Of a stretch of 64,000 bases of DNA, positions 23,472-35,016 are shown piece after piece. Made by a program: the position numbers and the translations under genes. Within the stretch, counting starts at the first letter, position 1. Each line of letters begins with the position of its first letter. Source of the stretch: Ectocarpus siliculosus (Eukaryota > Sar > Phaeophyceae > Ectocarpales > Ectocarpaceae); contig FN649751.1 of assembly GCA_000310025.1 (NCBI GenBank), forward strand, positions 2,830,787 to 2,894,786. The letters run 5' to 3'. The notes beneath the pieces were generated by a model. It searched no databases, was not told the DNA's origin, and saw only the letters and a program-made list of their open reading frames with translations.

Positions 23472-25663
23472 CTGAACACCTCGTGTCAGGAACGGTGACA
23501 ACGGTCAGTGAAGGCGCATCCCGTTGGGGTTGGGTGGCTACGTTCACCCACACCCACGCATCTTCTGGTTCTATTCCGACGGCGAGGTCTTCGTTTTTCA
23601 GTTGGCTCGAGGTCGCGCGGTAGATTGGCGTGGCTCCGCGGAAAATTGTCCGTTGTGTCTTTTTTCAGAGGTAAACATCGGCACACGGGGAGACATTGTT
23701 GTGCAGTGGTGAGGACGGGTAGAGCGTAGTTTCGAGCACGGCAATTCGTTGGGAATACTTGCGGTACAAGAACGACGCTATTCTACAGCATGGGTTTGAT
23801 GCTGTATTGTGAAGGCGTTGCCACGTCTGCAACCGTCACAGGACAGCTTGGGCGTCTGTGTGTAAATAGTGACATGTGTTTTCGTTATCGCATCACATGC
23901 CAGCTACTTCACTGTAGAGCGACGGCAGTGACAGCAGTGCAATTGCTTAAATAACAGGTTTGAGTCTTCGTGTTGCACGAGACTTTGCACACCCGAGTAG
24001 CAAGAGTAGGTCATCATGGCCATCGGCTTGTCAGGCGACGAGATCCATAGAGGATTCGTCAAGTTCAGCGGAGATCCAGGCGACTACATCGGCTGACGAG
24101 ACCTTCAAATCTCCGTATTTAGGGAGGACAACTCCACAAGGTCCTGTCGGGAGCGGAGACTGCCCCGACTGATCCCGGAACTGGAGCTACGACGACACAG
24201 ATTGCCGCTTAACCACAAGGCGCTGGAAGAGTGCCAGAACAAGAGCGGGATGACCTTCAACCCCCGACTTATGCTCGCTACGTCCGAAACTGGGGGGCCT
24301 CACAAGTCGTCCAGGCCTACGCTCCGGTTGGGTCGGACTGCAACAGGGGCGGTTGTTGCGGAGCATTCCTCGCTCTGGAGCGAAAATATGAGGCCGCGGG
24401 GTTACAAGCACCGTACCCAGAGCTGCACGAGCAATTCATATCCTTGGCAGTGACTGCCGACCAGGATTTCAACCCAGCACGCGTCATCCAAGACCTGCGC
24501 CGGATCTGCACAGTTTTCGTTCCTGAAAGCTCTGCCCGAAGAGCAGTACGAGGCGTAAACAGGGCTGCTGTGCGGCCTAGCTTGCACTGGAAACGCTGGG
24601 AGCGTCTTTCCATTTGAAGACATCACCAACCGGGCCACCATGTTCCATGCTGCTGCTGCTGCCGCCTTCTCTGGCGGCGGCGGCGGCCCTCCCAGTAACG
24701 GCAGTATGGTATGGAAGGTGGTGTGGCCCGATTGGTAACGTCCTCGAATGGCAAGATCCTCCCAGTATTTCCAGTGGGAGCTTGGCCGCACGACAGTCTT
24801 GTTTACGCCTTGTAGTTCTCGTCGGGTTGTAGAGCTTTTACGAACGAAAAGGTATTCCTGTTCTTTCTCGTTACTCTCCTTAGAAGCTATGACGAGAACA
24901 AAGAGTTGCGTAAAGAGTATCAGCGTCCCGTCGCTCAGACCTCACGTGCTGTTGTATGTGCCCCGTCACGCTATCACCAGTCACCATTTTTCGTTGCTCG
25001 AAGCGAAGTAGAGGCTCCTTCACGTGGACACAGCTGGAGGCTTGAGCTATGGGGCCAATGCATGAATATCTGGCAATCGATCATCCAGGCAAGAGAAAAA
25101 AGAAGAGATCAGCCGCCGGCGATGGTAGACGACAGCAAGAATCAGTCCATATAGACATGGTACACAAGAGACACAAGAGCCAAGATTGCTTCAAGCACTA
25201 CCATCACCCAGTCGTTCTCCTGGTGCAACACACATTCCGTCAGCCCCTCCTTCTTCCGAGCCATTGACGACATGAGCCAAAATCAACGGCCGTGTAGACG
25301 AGGTATCTTGGGCAGCTGGATCCAGATCTTGTACAGCTGACGACGAAGCCAGTAGAAACGGCCCATGCCCGGCTGCGAGAAGTCCAAGCGTCAGTATTCG
25401 CCGCATGCCTACATGTAACATTCTCAGCTTCATCCCAAGCATGGTGACTCTGCGAGCGCACACGCACTGCATCCTGCGTAGAGTGTAAAGACGGGGGGGG
25501 GGGGTGAACCGCGCGGCGTAACCAAACAAAAAATCCCATCAAGTTGCACTGGAACACCTTGATCTTGTTTCGCCGCACTGCGACGCATGCGACATACACG
25601 CTCCTGTAGCTCCAGCCTAACGCTTGGCACCAGCATTGCCTTATACATGTCCACGAGAGAAAT
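23472..25663. other. Upstream region of GT41 and AlkB genes with retroelement-like debris
   Basis: Divergent interval of about 2.2 kb. The stretch 24010-24640 on the plus strand contains short protein-like pieces (RGFVKFSGDPGDYIG, ELHEQFISLAVTADQDFNPA, FLKALPEEQYEA then TAA) in shifting frames, consistent with a decayed gene or gag-like fragment. No reverse transcriptase or integrase motif is visible. Missing GT41 5' exons may lie at 23480-23700. Confidence 0.4.
24513..24852. repeat. Imperfect inverted repeat, about 130-bp arms
   Basis: Arms 24513-24640 and 24720-24852 are reverse complements at roughly 75-80 percent by eye. Shared words are AAAGCTCT, AGGCGTAAACA, TGTGCGGCC.AGCT, CACTGGAAA and GGGCCACC. 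The 79-bp loop contains GCT and GGC triplet runs. Both arms encode the same peptide end and the same in-phase TAA. Confidence 0.75.
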
Positions 25664-28600
25664 ATGAACCCTCACGCCTGTCTGCTGGCCGTCCTCATCA
25701 GTTCGGGACTGGCGCGATCACCGGCCTTCCCAGTGCAACCTCCAGTTCAAGCACTCTGCCACGCGCCTCCGGACGTCACGCCGGCGGCCCACGACCGCCC
25801 GTCGCCGCTAACGAGGATGCACGCTCGCCGTGGAGGGAAGGGACGCCGAAGAGGTAGAACAGGCGTTAGTGGCTCTCCCCGTCGAGCTGGTGCAGCTGCT
25901 AATGCTGTCAGGGAGACGCCGTCCACAGCTGCTGCGCTGGCCGCGCTCGCCGTCCAGCACGCTTCGCATGAAGACCTCCTCGGTGTTGCGTACAGTCACA
26001 GGGCAGCGCTGAGACCTGGTTTGCTTTCCCAGGCCCTGCTGAGGTTGGCGAAGGTGAGTGAGCTCCGCGTCCATCGCGCTCGTGTGTGCTGTTATGAAAC
26101 AGCGTCTCTGTATACTGCTGTAGCTGCTGTGCAGAAGTTCGGCTGGAAGTTTAAATTTCCATCGATACGGCATCAGCAGCTAATCCGACAGACAGGAGAC
26201 TTCCTTTCCGCTTGACACATAGAACAACGGAATGTTTACGACCACTCCCATCCCGCACCGCCGGTCCTAACAACAACTTATTTCGCACGCTTGCAGCCTC
26301 TCGTCCAGGTCTCCAGGCAGACCGCAAGGGAAGCCGTCCTCGCGGACCCACGGCTGCAGGCCCTCTTCCTGGCAGCGTCCTCGCCGGCGGCCGCGGACGG
26401 CGGCGAAACGGCGGCGGAACCAGCAGCAGCAGGTGGCACCAACCAATCCCTCTCGGGACCCCAGGCGGCCGACGTCGTGTGGGCGTGCGGCTTGCTCCAG
26501 TGGCTCCCGGCGGACGACGACGACGGTGCCGCCGCTAGTGGTGGCCACCGCCGTCTCGCCCAGCTCGTGGCACTTGTCGCGCGAGCAGCCTCCTCAAAGG
26601 TCGGCATCGACGATGGCCACGTGACGAACGTGCTGTGGGCGCTCGAGCGATTAGGAGTCTCGAAATCACCGGCGGAGAAGAAGAGGAAGAGGAAGGCATG
26701 CGAAGCAGAGGCCGCGCGGGGGGCAGAGACGCCGATAGCAGCGCCCGGCTGTGGGGCGAAGGCGGCGGTAGAGACGGAGGGGAAAGGTGGAAGCGGGGGC
26801 GGGGGGGTATGGGAAGGCGACGAGGCGGTGGAGGAGCTCCGGAGCAGGGTCGAGAACCTTCCTTTCCGCGCAATTCCGTCGCTGTTTGAGGGTCTGCGAG
26901 TCGAAGACTTCAGGGACGAGGTGGCGTTCCGACGGGACGAGATTCTTCTCGGCGGTGGAAAGGTGTGACATCTCTCTCTCGCTGTAGCTTGGACGCGCTG
27001 TAGGGCTTTTTTCGGGCATGAGCGGTTGCTCTTGCTCAGCACCTCGAGTTATATGCCCGCTTCGATTGCAAACATCGTGCGATTTTGTGTGTGTTACCAT
27101 CCCCCCATCAAAGCTGGATGTTAGTTTTTACACGTGCCAAGTGTGCTTTCTGGACGCGCCGGCGGGGGCCACAGAGGGGAAAGGCCACACAAAACTGTTT
27201 CTCTTCACGTTCCTCTACACGTATCATATGTAGTCCAGTATCGGGTGGATCGCTAGCAAGCAGTTATCGTCATGGGAAAGAAGTGACTCGTTTGGTTGTC
27301 GATGCGCCGAATCTACATCCGTGCATCCCATTTCGCTGGAACGTTTTGTGTGAGTGCTTCGTGTTGTTTTTCTGTGACAAAGAGCGTGCCCAAAGCGTTG
27401 GCGGCAAAGCAGATTCTCTCTGAAGCCACAACCGGACCTGCTGGAACTACGCTGTGGTGGGCAGGCACATCCATCTCGACTCAACAGAGGCTCGAGTCAC
27501 CGCTCCCGTACTACCACGCAGTCTCCCTGCCTGTTCTATCACACGCGCCCACACACTGCGCTTTGCACGCTCCCGGCTAGATAATGGAAAGTGCACCAAA
27601 AGACAACCAAGTCCACTTCGTTGTACCCGCCGTTTTATACCGTTTGTACTGCGTTTTTTTTTTTTTTATGTGCCTGCGCGGATGCGTTGTGACGGCGCAG
27701 GTCCTCTCCGAGTCCAGGCTCACGGCGTGGCAGAGTAGCGACGGCCTCCCCTTCGCCTACAGCGGGAAGGTCATGGAGCCTACGTCGTTCTCGCCGAACG
27801 TGCTCCGCCTTCGCGACGCCCTCTACGAGCGGACCGGAGTGCTCTATGACGGGGTCCTGCTTAACCTGTACGAGTCCAGGTACGACCCGCCTATTCTCAT
27901 TGCGCGCGCGCGCACGTTCGTTCTCGTTGTTTGCAGCCGAGAACGCGCCGTGCGTGTGCGAGGAAGAAGCGTGTTCTGACGAACTGTTTTTAGACACAGT
28001 GTCCCTCGCGGGTGGTGAGTTTTGTGTTGAAGTCTCCTACGCCCACAAGAGGGCGAAGCCCAGTTTCGCGTACGGCGTGCTTGAGAGAAGCGTGCGCATG
28101 GTTACACTCGTTGTTGTTGTCGTGCGTTGTTTTGGAGAGAGTGGCTCTGTCGGGTTCAAGGGTTGTCGTGGTTTTGCGGGGGGGCAGCGCAGCCATGTTA
28201 TATCTAGGTGCATTTGAAGCCACTTGATGCCAGTTTCACCACAAAGCAAGAGCGGCGCGATGCACAACTCCTCCATGCGGACACTGCAGCATTCGCAGGC
28301 ACGTATAGGATGACCGCACACGCGCACACATACCCCCCCCGCTGACGTCAACATGACCCTCTACGCCCCCTCGACTGATCCCCCCCTCCTCCCCGCTGCC
28401 CTACCGTCCGTGGCGACCCTGCAACAGGTCGAGCGCCATGCGATACCACTCCGACCCAGACGTCGGCACAATCTGGACGCAGGACACGTCGGTGGTGTCG
28501 GTGGGGGACACGCGGCAGTTCGCCCTACGCCGGACCCTGGACCACTCCCCGCGCGGGAGGCACGCCTTCTACCTCTCTAGCGGGGACTGCGTGAGGATGA

Positions 28601-28800
28601 CGGACGGGTGCCAGCGGGACTACCAGCACTGCGTGAAGGTCGCCAAGGAGGAGGTCGGCGCGAGGATATCGCTCGTGTTCAAGCAGAGCATCTCGGGCCG
28701 GGAACGGAGACGGGGGGTGGCCGCTGAAGGCGTTGCTGTCGGTGGCGGTGGTAGTGGTGGTGGCTCTGGTACTGCTGCAGACATCGCGGAAACACCCTAG
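25664..28800 (+). CDS. AlkB-like 2OG-Fe(II) dioxygenase with N-terminal helical repeats and putative plastid presequence
   Basis: Four exons, 25664-26053, 26297-26962, 27701-27879 and 28428-28800 (TAG), join in phase (0,0,2) to 535 residues. Residues 1-27 form a signal peptide (LLAVLISSGLA) followed by RSPAFPVQP, resembling the ASAFAP cleavage motif of heterokont plastid proteins. Residues about 80-260 carry degenerate helical repeats with VVWACGLLQWL and HVTNVLWALERLG, as in OPR/FASTK-type RNA-binding proteins, then a low-complexity linker. From about residue 325 an AlkB fold follows: RRDEILLGG, RLTAWQSSDGLPFAYSG, VLLNLYESR, YHSDPDVG (iron ligands His and Asp), CQRDYQHCVKV (distal His) and ARISLVFKQ (2-oxoglutarate Arg). 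All expected active-site residues are present. AlkB enzymes demethylate nucleic acid bases; an RNA substrate in the plastid is inference from the architecture. The Gly/Ser-rich C-terminus is probably disordered. Confidence 0.87.
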
Positions 28801-28868
28801 CCGGAGAAGTGCTGTAGCATATAGTACTATGTCGATGGAACGGGATGGCCCGTTCTTTTGCAGTTGAT

Positions 28869-28896
28869 CTGCTGCTGCTGCTGCTGCTGCTGCTGC
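28869..28896. repeat. (CTG)n microsatellite in AlkB 3' UTR
   Basis: About nine CTG units lie about 70 bp after the AlkB stop codon. It is not in a coding frame of any supported gene. Confidence 0.9.
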
Positions 28897-29678
28897 AGAC
28901 ACCACAAACAGCGGGGAGGTTGACTTGATGAGGTAGTTGTGTTTGAAGGGGATATTTCTATTGATGAATGGCCGTAGGCGTGATGAGGAATTTGTTCTGT
29001 GCTTTTGGTTTCGTATTACTTTTGTTTTGCTATCTTGTGTATCTTGCCGCAATTGACTCATCACATTGTTTTTGTTTAGCGTAGTGGTTCCTACGGCATG
29101 CCCAGAGGCCTGTCTGTTCCTCCCCCGATTGGTGCTTTGCACTGAACGACGAAAATTTATTGTTGCATTTTCTTCTTGTGTAGCTGGGACGGCTAAGTTT
29201 ATTTTGTTGTCTTATCTTGAGCCGTTGTCGGATGTATCCTGAGCGCCAAAAAAGTTTGACGCGGAGGGGGATTTATGTTGTCTCGCCTTTCCGTTGCGAT
29301 CACCGTAGAATCTATGATCTCCGCCGGGCACCGCAAGTGGTAGCTATGTTCGGGGGGTCTCCGCGCGCGATTTTTGGCGTTTTCTTGCCTTCCGGCTGTG
29401 CTTTTAGGACGAAGGCAGGGCTGTTGTTGCGTTCCCCGCGATTGCGTAGTTTTGTGTGGGAGATGCACACGGGGTTTTGGTTTTTGCGAAGTTCTTGGCC
29501 GTAGGGGACAGGGTTCCTCTTCTTACCATGTAGACATGCTGGTTGACTAAGGTCGTGGGAGTGTTGGCGCCGTGCCTCTTTGGCTCGTCGCTTTTTTTTA
29601 GCAGAAAAGCCAAAGAGGCTGTCGGCGTGTTTACTACAAGTTCTCACCTTGTTCCCCCCGCCCCCTTGCACCCGGGCG

Positions 29679-29890
29679 TCTCGAAACTGTTTTCCTGGTT
29701 GTCGGCGCTAGTGGACGAGGCCGCCTGCGCGGTGGGTCTTGCCATCTCCCGCGGGATGAGTTGGACCGCCTCTTGGGAAGCTACCAAGAGGCAGTGGAAC
29801 TCATCCCGCGCGCGAGGTGACAAGACCCACCGCGCCAGCAGGCGGGCACTTTCACATGCCTCAAATAGCCGGGGAGACCGTTTCGAGACC
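29679..29890. repeat. Long imperfect foldback hairpin, possible small-RNA precursor or MITE
   Basis: Inner arms of about 60 nt, 29721-29778 and 29784-29844, pair almost throughout around a loop of about 5-7 nt. Matching words are GGTGGGTCTTG with CAAGACCCACC, CGCGGGATGAGTT with AACTCATCCCGCG, and CCTCTTGG with CCAAGAGG. Outer flanks extend the fold to GTCTCGAAAC (29679) and GTTTCGAGAC (29881). A few bulges and mismatches interrupt it. No ORF or terminal-repeat transposase is seen. Confidence 0.8.
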
Positions 29891-30850
29891 CTTGCGGGTG
29901 CAAGCGCTGGGGAACTAGGCGAGCGCTTGTAGGCCTGCTTGGCCGCCTAGGTATCTCGGGGGAAGCTTGGTGCTAGGTCCGCGCAGGTAATCAGTATTGA
30001 CAACGACTGTTCTCCTTTTTTTTGTTTGAGTAGCAGTCATCGTCCGTGAGAGAGCAAGCCACGCACATGTCTTGTAAAAACCTTAACCTTTCGCATGCTC
30101 GACCCCCGGGGAGGGGTCAACTCCTGGAACAGAGTGCCCCTGTCCTCTTTTGCCTCTATTCGCGGATGGCAGCCAACAAGTCCGTCGGGCCAGGGAGCAG
30201 CCGGAGGAATGGCTCCAACCCTTTCACTGCTGTGCACCACGCCATCTTTACTTCTTCGTTCCGAACACCCAGCTTGCACGACACGGCCAAGCACGCCGAA
30301 CGATATCTTCCAATTGATATCTTCCATTCCGTTCCTACCCGGAGCCGGCACGCAGATAGGTGCCGCTGCTTATAACCAGTGTGTACGAAGCAACGCGCTT
30401 CGACGCTGTCCACCACAAAAAAGGTCTCCAGACTTACGGCCACGTGTGAAAAGTGGTCTTTCGCCCTTTTTCCGTATGTTACGCCTCCGAGAAAGTTCGC
30501 AAACTGCGCACAACGACAACGATGCCGAAATGCAGGCGCAAGGGTTTAACCAAACTCCAGTCTTTTTAGTGCGCGACGGCACCGCAGCACCCGCAATCAC
30601 TCGCGATCGAAGAGGAAAGAAGGTGCTTCTTTGCCGACCCTCAGCCAGAGGTACTCCTCGCGAGCGTTGCGTGTGTTGAGGAGAGCGCGGGGCGTCGGTC
30701 TCACAGGTTCGTTCCACACAAGGAATACGGGTTCCACGGGTTTTATGGGTCGTGGATCTGCGCCGGTACGGCGGGCGCAACCGCGAGGCACGCGAGCAGA
30801 TGGGTAGGGGAAGGGACGGGAGTGTAGCGATGGTAAGTGAGTGTAGTACC

Positions 30851-30856
30851 AGAGAC

Positions 30857-30902
<46 letters not shown>
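30851..30902. repeat. (GA)n microsatellite
   Basis: About 25 GA units with two ACAG interruptions at the left end. Apparent Ser/Leu-repeat or Arg/Glu-repeat ORFs here are artefacts. Confidence 0.95.
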
Positions 30903-30903
<1 letters not shown>

Positions 30904-31019
30904 AGTAAGGCCACAACCTAAACATGTTGCTCCATTTTGGCTTGCACTACTGTGTGTGCACCACATGCAAGGGCTACGCGGGGGGGTGCATGCAAGGCCA
31001 AGGGGTTCAAACAGCTCAC

Positions 31020-32008
31020 CGATTTCGAAACTTCCAGCCAGGCGAGGCTTCGGTCAACGGTGCTCTCTTGCCGGGGCTGATCGTGTCCCCAGACCTGTGT
31101 TGTTGTCGACGAGGGGTGGAACATCGTCAGCCGGCCGTCGGGGTACGAAGGGGGCTTACCCTGAGTCTTGAACGGTTGACCACATCATTGTTAATTTTGT
31201 TGCTTTTGTCTCGAGATCCGTTTCGATATCTCAACAATTAAAAGGGGGCGGGAGATATCATGGTATCCTGATGGATGGCCATGGCGTAAAAGTGAGATCC
31301 TCGCATCCATGGTTGGCCAAACCAACCATTAAACTGTTCGGGGTTCGCTATACAATAGCAAACAGGCCTGCTGGATGTCTATCCAGACACATGGTGTTTA
31401 TGAAAACTGGGGACCAACCGGCACAAATGTTTTTTCATTCTCAGACCGTTCAGCGTTTGGTGAGAGGGATCTATGGTGTCAGGGGCTCAATGGTGTGAAA
31501 CCGTCGTCAGGAAATCAACCCACAGTCTTCGTACTCCATCGGGTTAGGAGGATCTCGCTGCCGCGGAGTTTGCGGCCCAACACGGCCAGGTCCTCAAGAG
31601 GTTGGCAGCGATAGATAGGCGAGACTCGTTGTGCCCGCCCGAAGCGACACGAAGTGAATTCTTCTCAAAGCTACTTAGGGATACCCGTCTCAACGGTACA
31701 TGGATGGAAGCAAGCAAGAATGCTAGAAGAATCCCTCACCGTCACTTCCCGGAATGAGGTCTCGGCCGCCCAGTACGACGCCACGTCTTCGTTGTTCTCA
31801 CGCACCCCCGGCGGGCACGGCTTCTCGCGAAGCACGACCCCATGGACCCCCTTGGGGAGCTCCACCTTTCGGCCGCTGGTTGGTGGATAACAATTGAGAA
31901 AGCAGTGCGGGTGCGGAAGGGGGCTTCAGCGGTGGGTACGTGAGTTTTACCAGGGAATGGATGGGGTGCGGCAGGACTACCACCGATTGACACATGGACA
32001 GACAGGCA

Positions 32009-32047
<39 letters not shown>

Positions 32048-32547
32048 AAAGACAGCAAAGACGGAAAAGACAGAAAATACAGAAAATATAGGAAAGACAG
32101 GAAAGACGGAAAAGACAGAAAATACTGAAAAGACAGAAAGGACAGAAACACAGCAGAAGACAGCAGAAGATAGACAAGACAGACAAGACCGACAGGACAG
32201 AGAGGGAGGCACGCAGGAAGACGCCGCCGCTTTAAAGGCACGGACTCACACGAACTTCCGGCCGCGGAACCGGGCCGTGTGCTCGGCGCTGTCGTCCTCG
32301 AACAACTCCCACTTTTGATCGCCAACTGCTGATTCTCCGTCTCCTCCTCCCCCGTCGGCCGCAACAGGCTTGGCGTTCTCACCCGAGCCTGGTGCAGTGC
32401 TGGTTTTCCTCGCTGCCCCCTCACCGACGCCGTTGTTTCCCGTTGCGTCGGCAAGGGCTGTTGCAGTTGCTGCAGCGGCTGTGGTGTCGCTGTTGCGATT
32501 TTCGTTCGTTGGACTCGGTCGAAAGTAGGTCGCCACCGGTGCAGGCC
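31020..32547 (-). CDS. RNASEH2C: Ribonuclease H2 subunit C (ends incomplete)
   Basis: Minus-strand exons 32547-32250, 31875-31740 and 31094-31020 join in phases 2 and 0. They read GPAPVATYFRPSP, then an Ala/Gly-rich insert, then FEDDSAEHTARFRGRKFVG, RKVELPKGVHGVVLREK, SYWAAETSFREVTVWGHDQP and LAWLEVSKS. The order GPAPV.YF / FRGR.L.G / LP.G..G.V / F..T.WG / W is diagnostic of RNase H2C (AYP1 family). This non-catalytic subunit builds the RNase H2 heterotrimer that removes ribonucleotides from DNA. The first exon, with the usual HLLPC-type segment, is expected to the right of 32547 and was not found. After 31020 the frame could read through to a TGA near 30918 or splice again. Most of intron 2 is a tetranucleotide repeat. 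Confidence 0.85.
31995..32200. repeat. (GACA)n microsatellite decaying into related repeats
   Basis: A pure run of about twelve GACA units (31997-32046) is followed by degenerate AAAGACAGAAAATACAG-like units to about 32200, inside RNase H2C intron 2. Cys- and Ser-rich minus-strand open frames over it are artefacts. Confidence 0.9.
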
Positions 32548-35016
32548 CTGGCGTTGTTAATAGCGGTACGGGATGGTTTGATGGGTAACAGAGGCAACTC
32601 TCTTTTCAGAAGGTTCAGGTAGTGTTGCGTTTCCGGGGTTTCGCAAAACGAGAGCGCTCGAGCGAGTTGGTGGTTGGAGGGTGGTGCTGGCCAGAAAACA
32701 GTCGATTTCGTTCGGTGTTCTTTCAAACTCATACGCGAATGTCGCGAATTGAGTGACACCACAACTACAACGGACGGACATTCCTCTTTGAGCGGCAACC
32801 ACATGAAGTCGAAGGGAGGGTGGTATGTTACATCATGCGGTCAGCGGTAGCTCCTCGACATCTATTGATTCAAAGTGCCTTTTGGCACTGACCAAACCCT
32901 CTTCCGTTCATTTCGTGGCACAGCCAGGCCATTCGAAACTCTCAACTCACCTGGAGTCACCGCATGGTCTTACCACGAGGATAGTGTGCCCCGCAGTGTT
33001 GATGGTGCTCTACTATCATACAGAGCAAGAAGGGAGACACATGTCAACACACAAATCGATCAAGTTGGGGGTGTGTGATGGGCGATAGGCAAAACCAACT
33101 GCGTAGCTGTCCTTGTACAGAACAACCGGTGTACTTGCGTGTCAGCAGTACGTACGGTCTCCGAGATGAAACGTCAATATCGGGTCGGGGCTCAGTTTCT
33201 TACTTCATCGCCACGCACAGGTTTTATAGAGTTTAGTATAGGGTTTCTTTTCTATCTTCTTGTTTTCTGCGGAAATTTGAGCCTCTGTTTCTGAGCAAAA
33301 TATTTCTTAAGGGGGGGCAGAATAGGGGGGTTGACGCTGGCTCTTTTTCTCATACTTTAATCCAACATAAAAGAAAGAAAACAGCCTTCCCGCCTGAGGA
33401 ACCTGAAAATTAGTACTAATATCAGTAGAGGACACCATCAAGAGGTGTCGTGCGTGCTGGCACGTTCAGGTTTGCTACTACTGGAGCTGAAATATCGAAG
33501 GTCGCGGCCTCTGAAAACAGTCCGAAATCTGCGCCGGAACCAAGCGGCATCCAACATTTGTCACAGCCGGGCTCATCGCCACAGACCGTAAACCCCTGAA
33601 CGGAGGGTTCACAGCAGCAGCTATTTAGTGGCATCAGCTACTGCTGTATACCCGCAGTTCAGGAGATTGGAGTCAGTGGCGGCGAGAACAAGCAGCACAA
33701 GACACTGGGTGTCGGTCTAATTTGCGGAGATTTGCGGAGATTGTAGGCCGCTGATACGACCCTCGATACCACCACCACAGAAGCAGATTTGAGCGCGCCA
33801 ACACGCACCCCCCGCTGCTATAGGATGCCCTCTAGTGATATGAGCACTATGCACCAGGTTCTTGGCAACACAGAGCTTATTTGAGCGCCTGCCGTTTTGA
33901 CTCTATTGACTTGAATTTAGAATAGTGTGAATTCCTATCTTGATTTCAAAGAAGGCGTGTGGAGGTAGACGCGTGAAATGTATGTTTTGAGAAGCCTCTA
34001 CTGCCGCCCTGTGCGAGAATCAACGATTTCTGTTTTTCGCGATGCCTTCCGACTGGTCTTGTGTCCCTCGTGTGCCATTCTGGTGCTCTTGCGTTTGTTT
34101 TCAAAAATTGTCAACATCAAAGCTCGTGTTCTGCCATCCCCTGCGGGCCCGTGCCGGCAGCCACAAACTACTGCTGTAGAGTTTTTCTTCAGGGAAAAGA
34201 GAACGAGAGGATGGTGGCAACACCGAACACGGAAAACGGTTGACTCGACGTTTCGTTTCAGCAAGCGGTTCTGCGCACTATCATTCGGCACAGCTCTCGC
34301 CGCCCGTGGAGGCAGCGGCGGCGGATTCCTCACTTGGGGAGGGTGGTATCTTCCGTATCCGCGACAACGGTATTTCACGCGAAATATTGTGCGGTCATCG
34401 GCAAACGGCAGGAGCTGTAGCCTGACTCCTCAGAAAGGATATGCCATCAGTTCACCTTCCCACTAAAGCAGCTTTGGTACAGGAAACCCTAGCGGTCTGG
34501 GGGAATTGACAACTCCTTGTCAAACGCGTTACGCAATTTCAAATCTTGGCCCACCTGTATGGTGAATTTTGCAGGGTAGGAGATGAACACTGGCTGGGCC
34601 ATACACATGCCGGGCCGCGCCTATACCGACTTCGCATCTGCTATGCGTATCAGGGGGGGCACTGTACGTGTCCATCGTGACTCTCGGCAGTTGGCTGGGA
34701 CTGCAGCTGTGTAGCTGTACGCGCGCGAAAATGAAAATTTTAATTTCAAAAAGTGGTTCCCAGCTCCAATAGGTTGCTGCTCGGGGCCGTGCGGCGCATT
34801 TGAGGGAACGAGGAGCGGTCCGCTTCCCGCTCCGGAGCCCTGCTTGGATAACGAGGATAACACCAGGAGAACGATCGGTTGTTTTCCTCGTAGTCATTAT
34901 CGAGCTGTGCATTCCATCGGTGGGCCTAGACGGGTGGGTAGGAGTTGGCGCAAGTGACGAAGAGAGAGGTCTACAGTAGTCCCGCGGAGGGTACTGCTCT
35001 ATATTATTCCCTTCAG
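32548..35016. other. Divergent interval between RNase H2C and the ankyrin gene
   Basis: It should contain the first exon or exons of both genes. A complete 70-codon frame lies at 33634-33422 (minus) with several cysteines (CGDEPGCDKC) but no recognised family. On the plus strand, 34262-34425 after a TTTCAG acceptor is a possible upstream exon of the ankyrin gene, unproven. The rest is AT-richer and featureless. Confidence 0.45.

Larger units (their letters stand above)
28801..31019. other. Region between convergent AlkB and RNase H2C genes
   Basis: It holds the AlkB 3' UTR, a long foldback sequence (annotated separately), a GA microsatellite and presumably the RNase H2C 3' end. The interval 30060-30660 has open frames in several phases without family similarity or a shared splice chain. 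I call no gene there. Confidence 0.5.

Noticed and set aside
30095-30679. 194-codon plus-strand frame
   Set aside because: Several frames are open here with similar composition; no family motif, and it ends in low-confidence sequence beside a microsatellite.
31998-32186. Cys/Phe/Leu-rich membrane-protein-like frames
   Set aside because: They come from the GACA microsatellite read on the minus strand.
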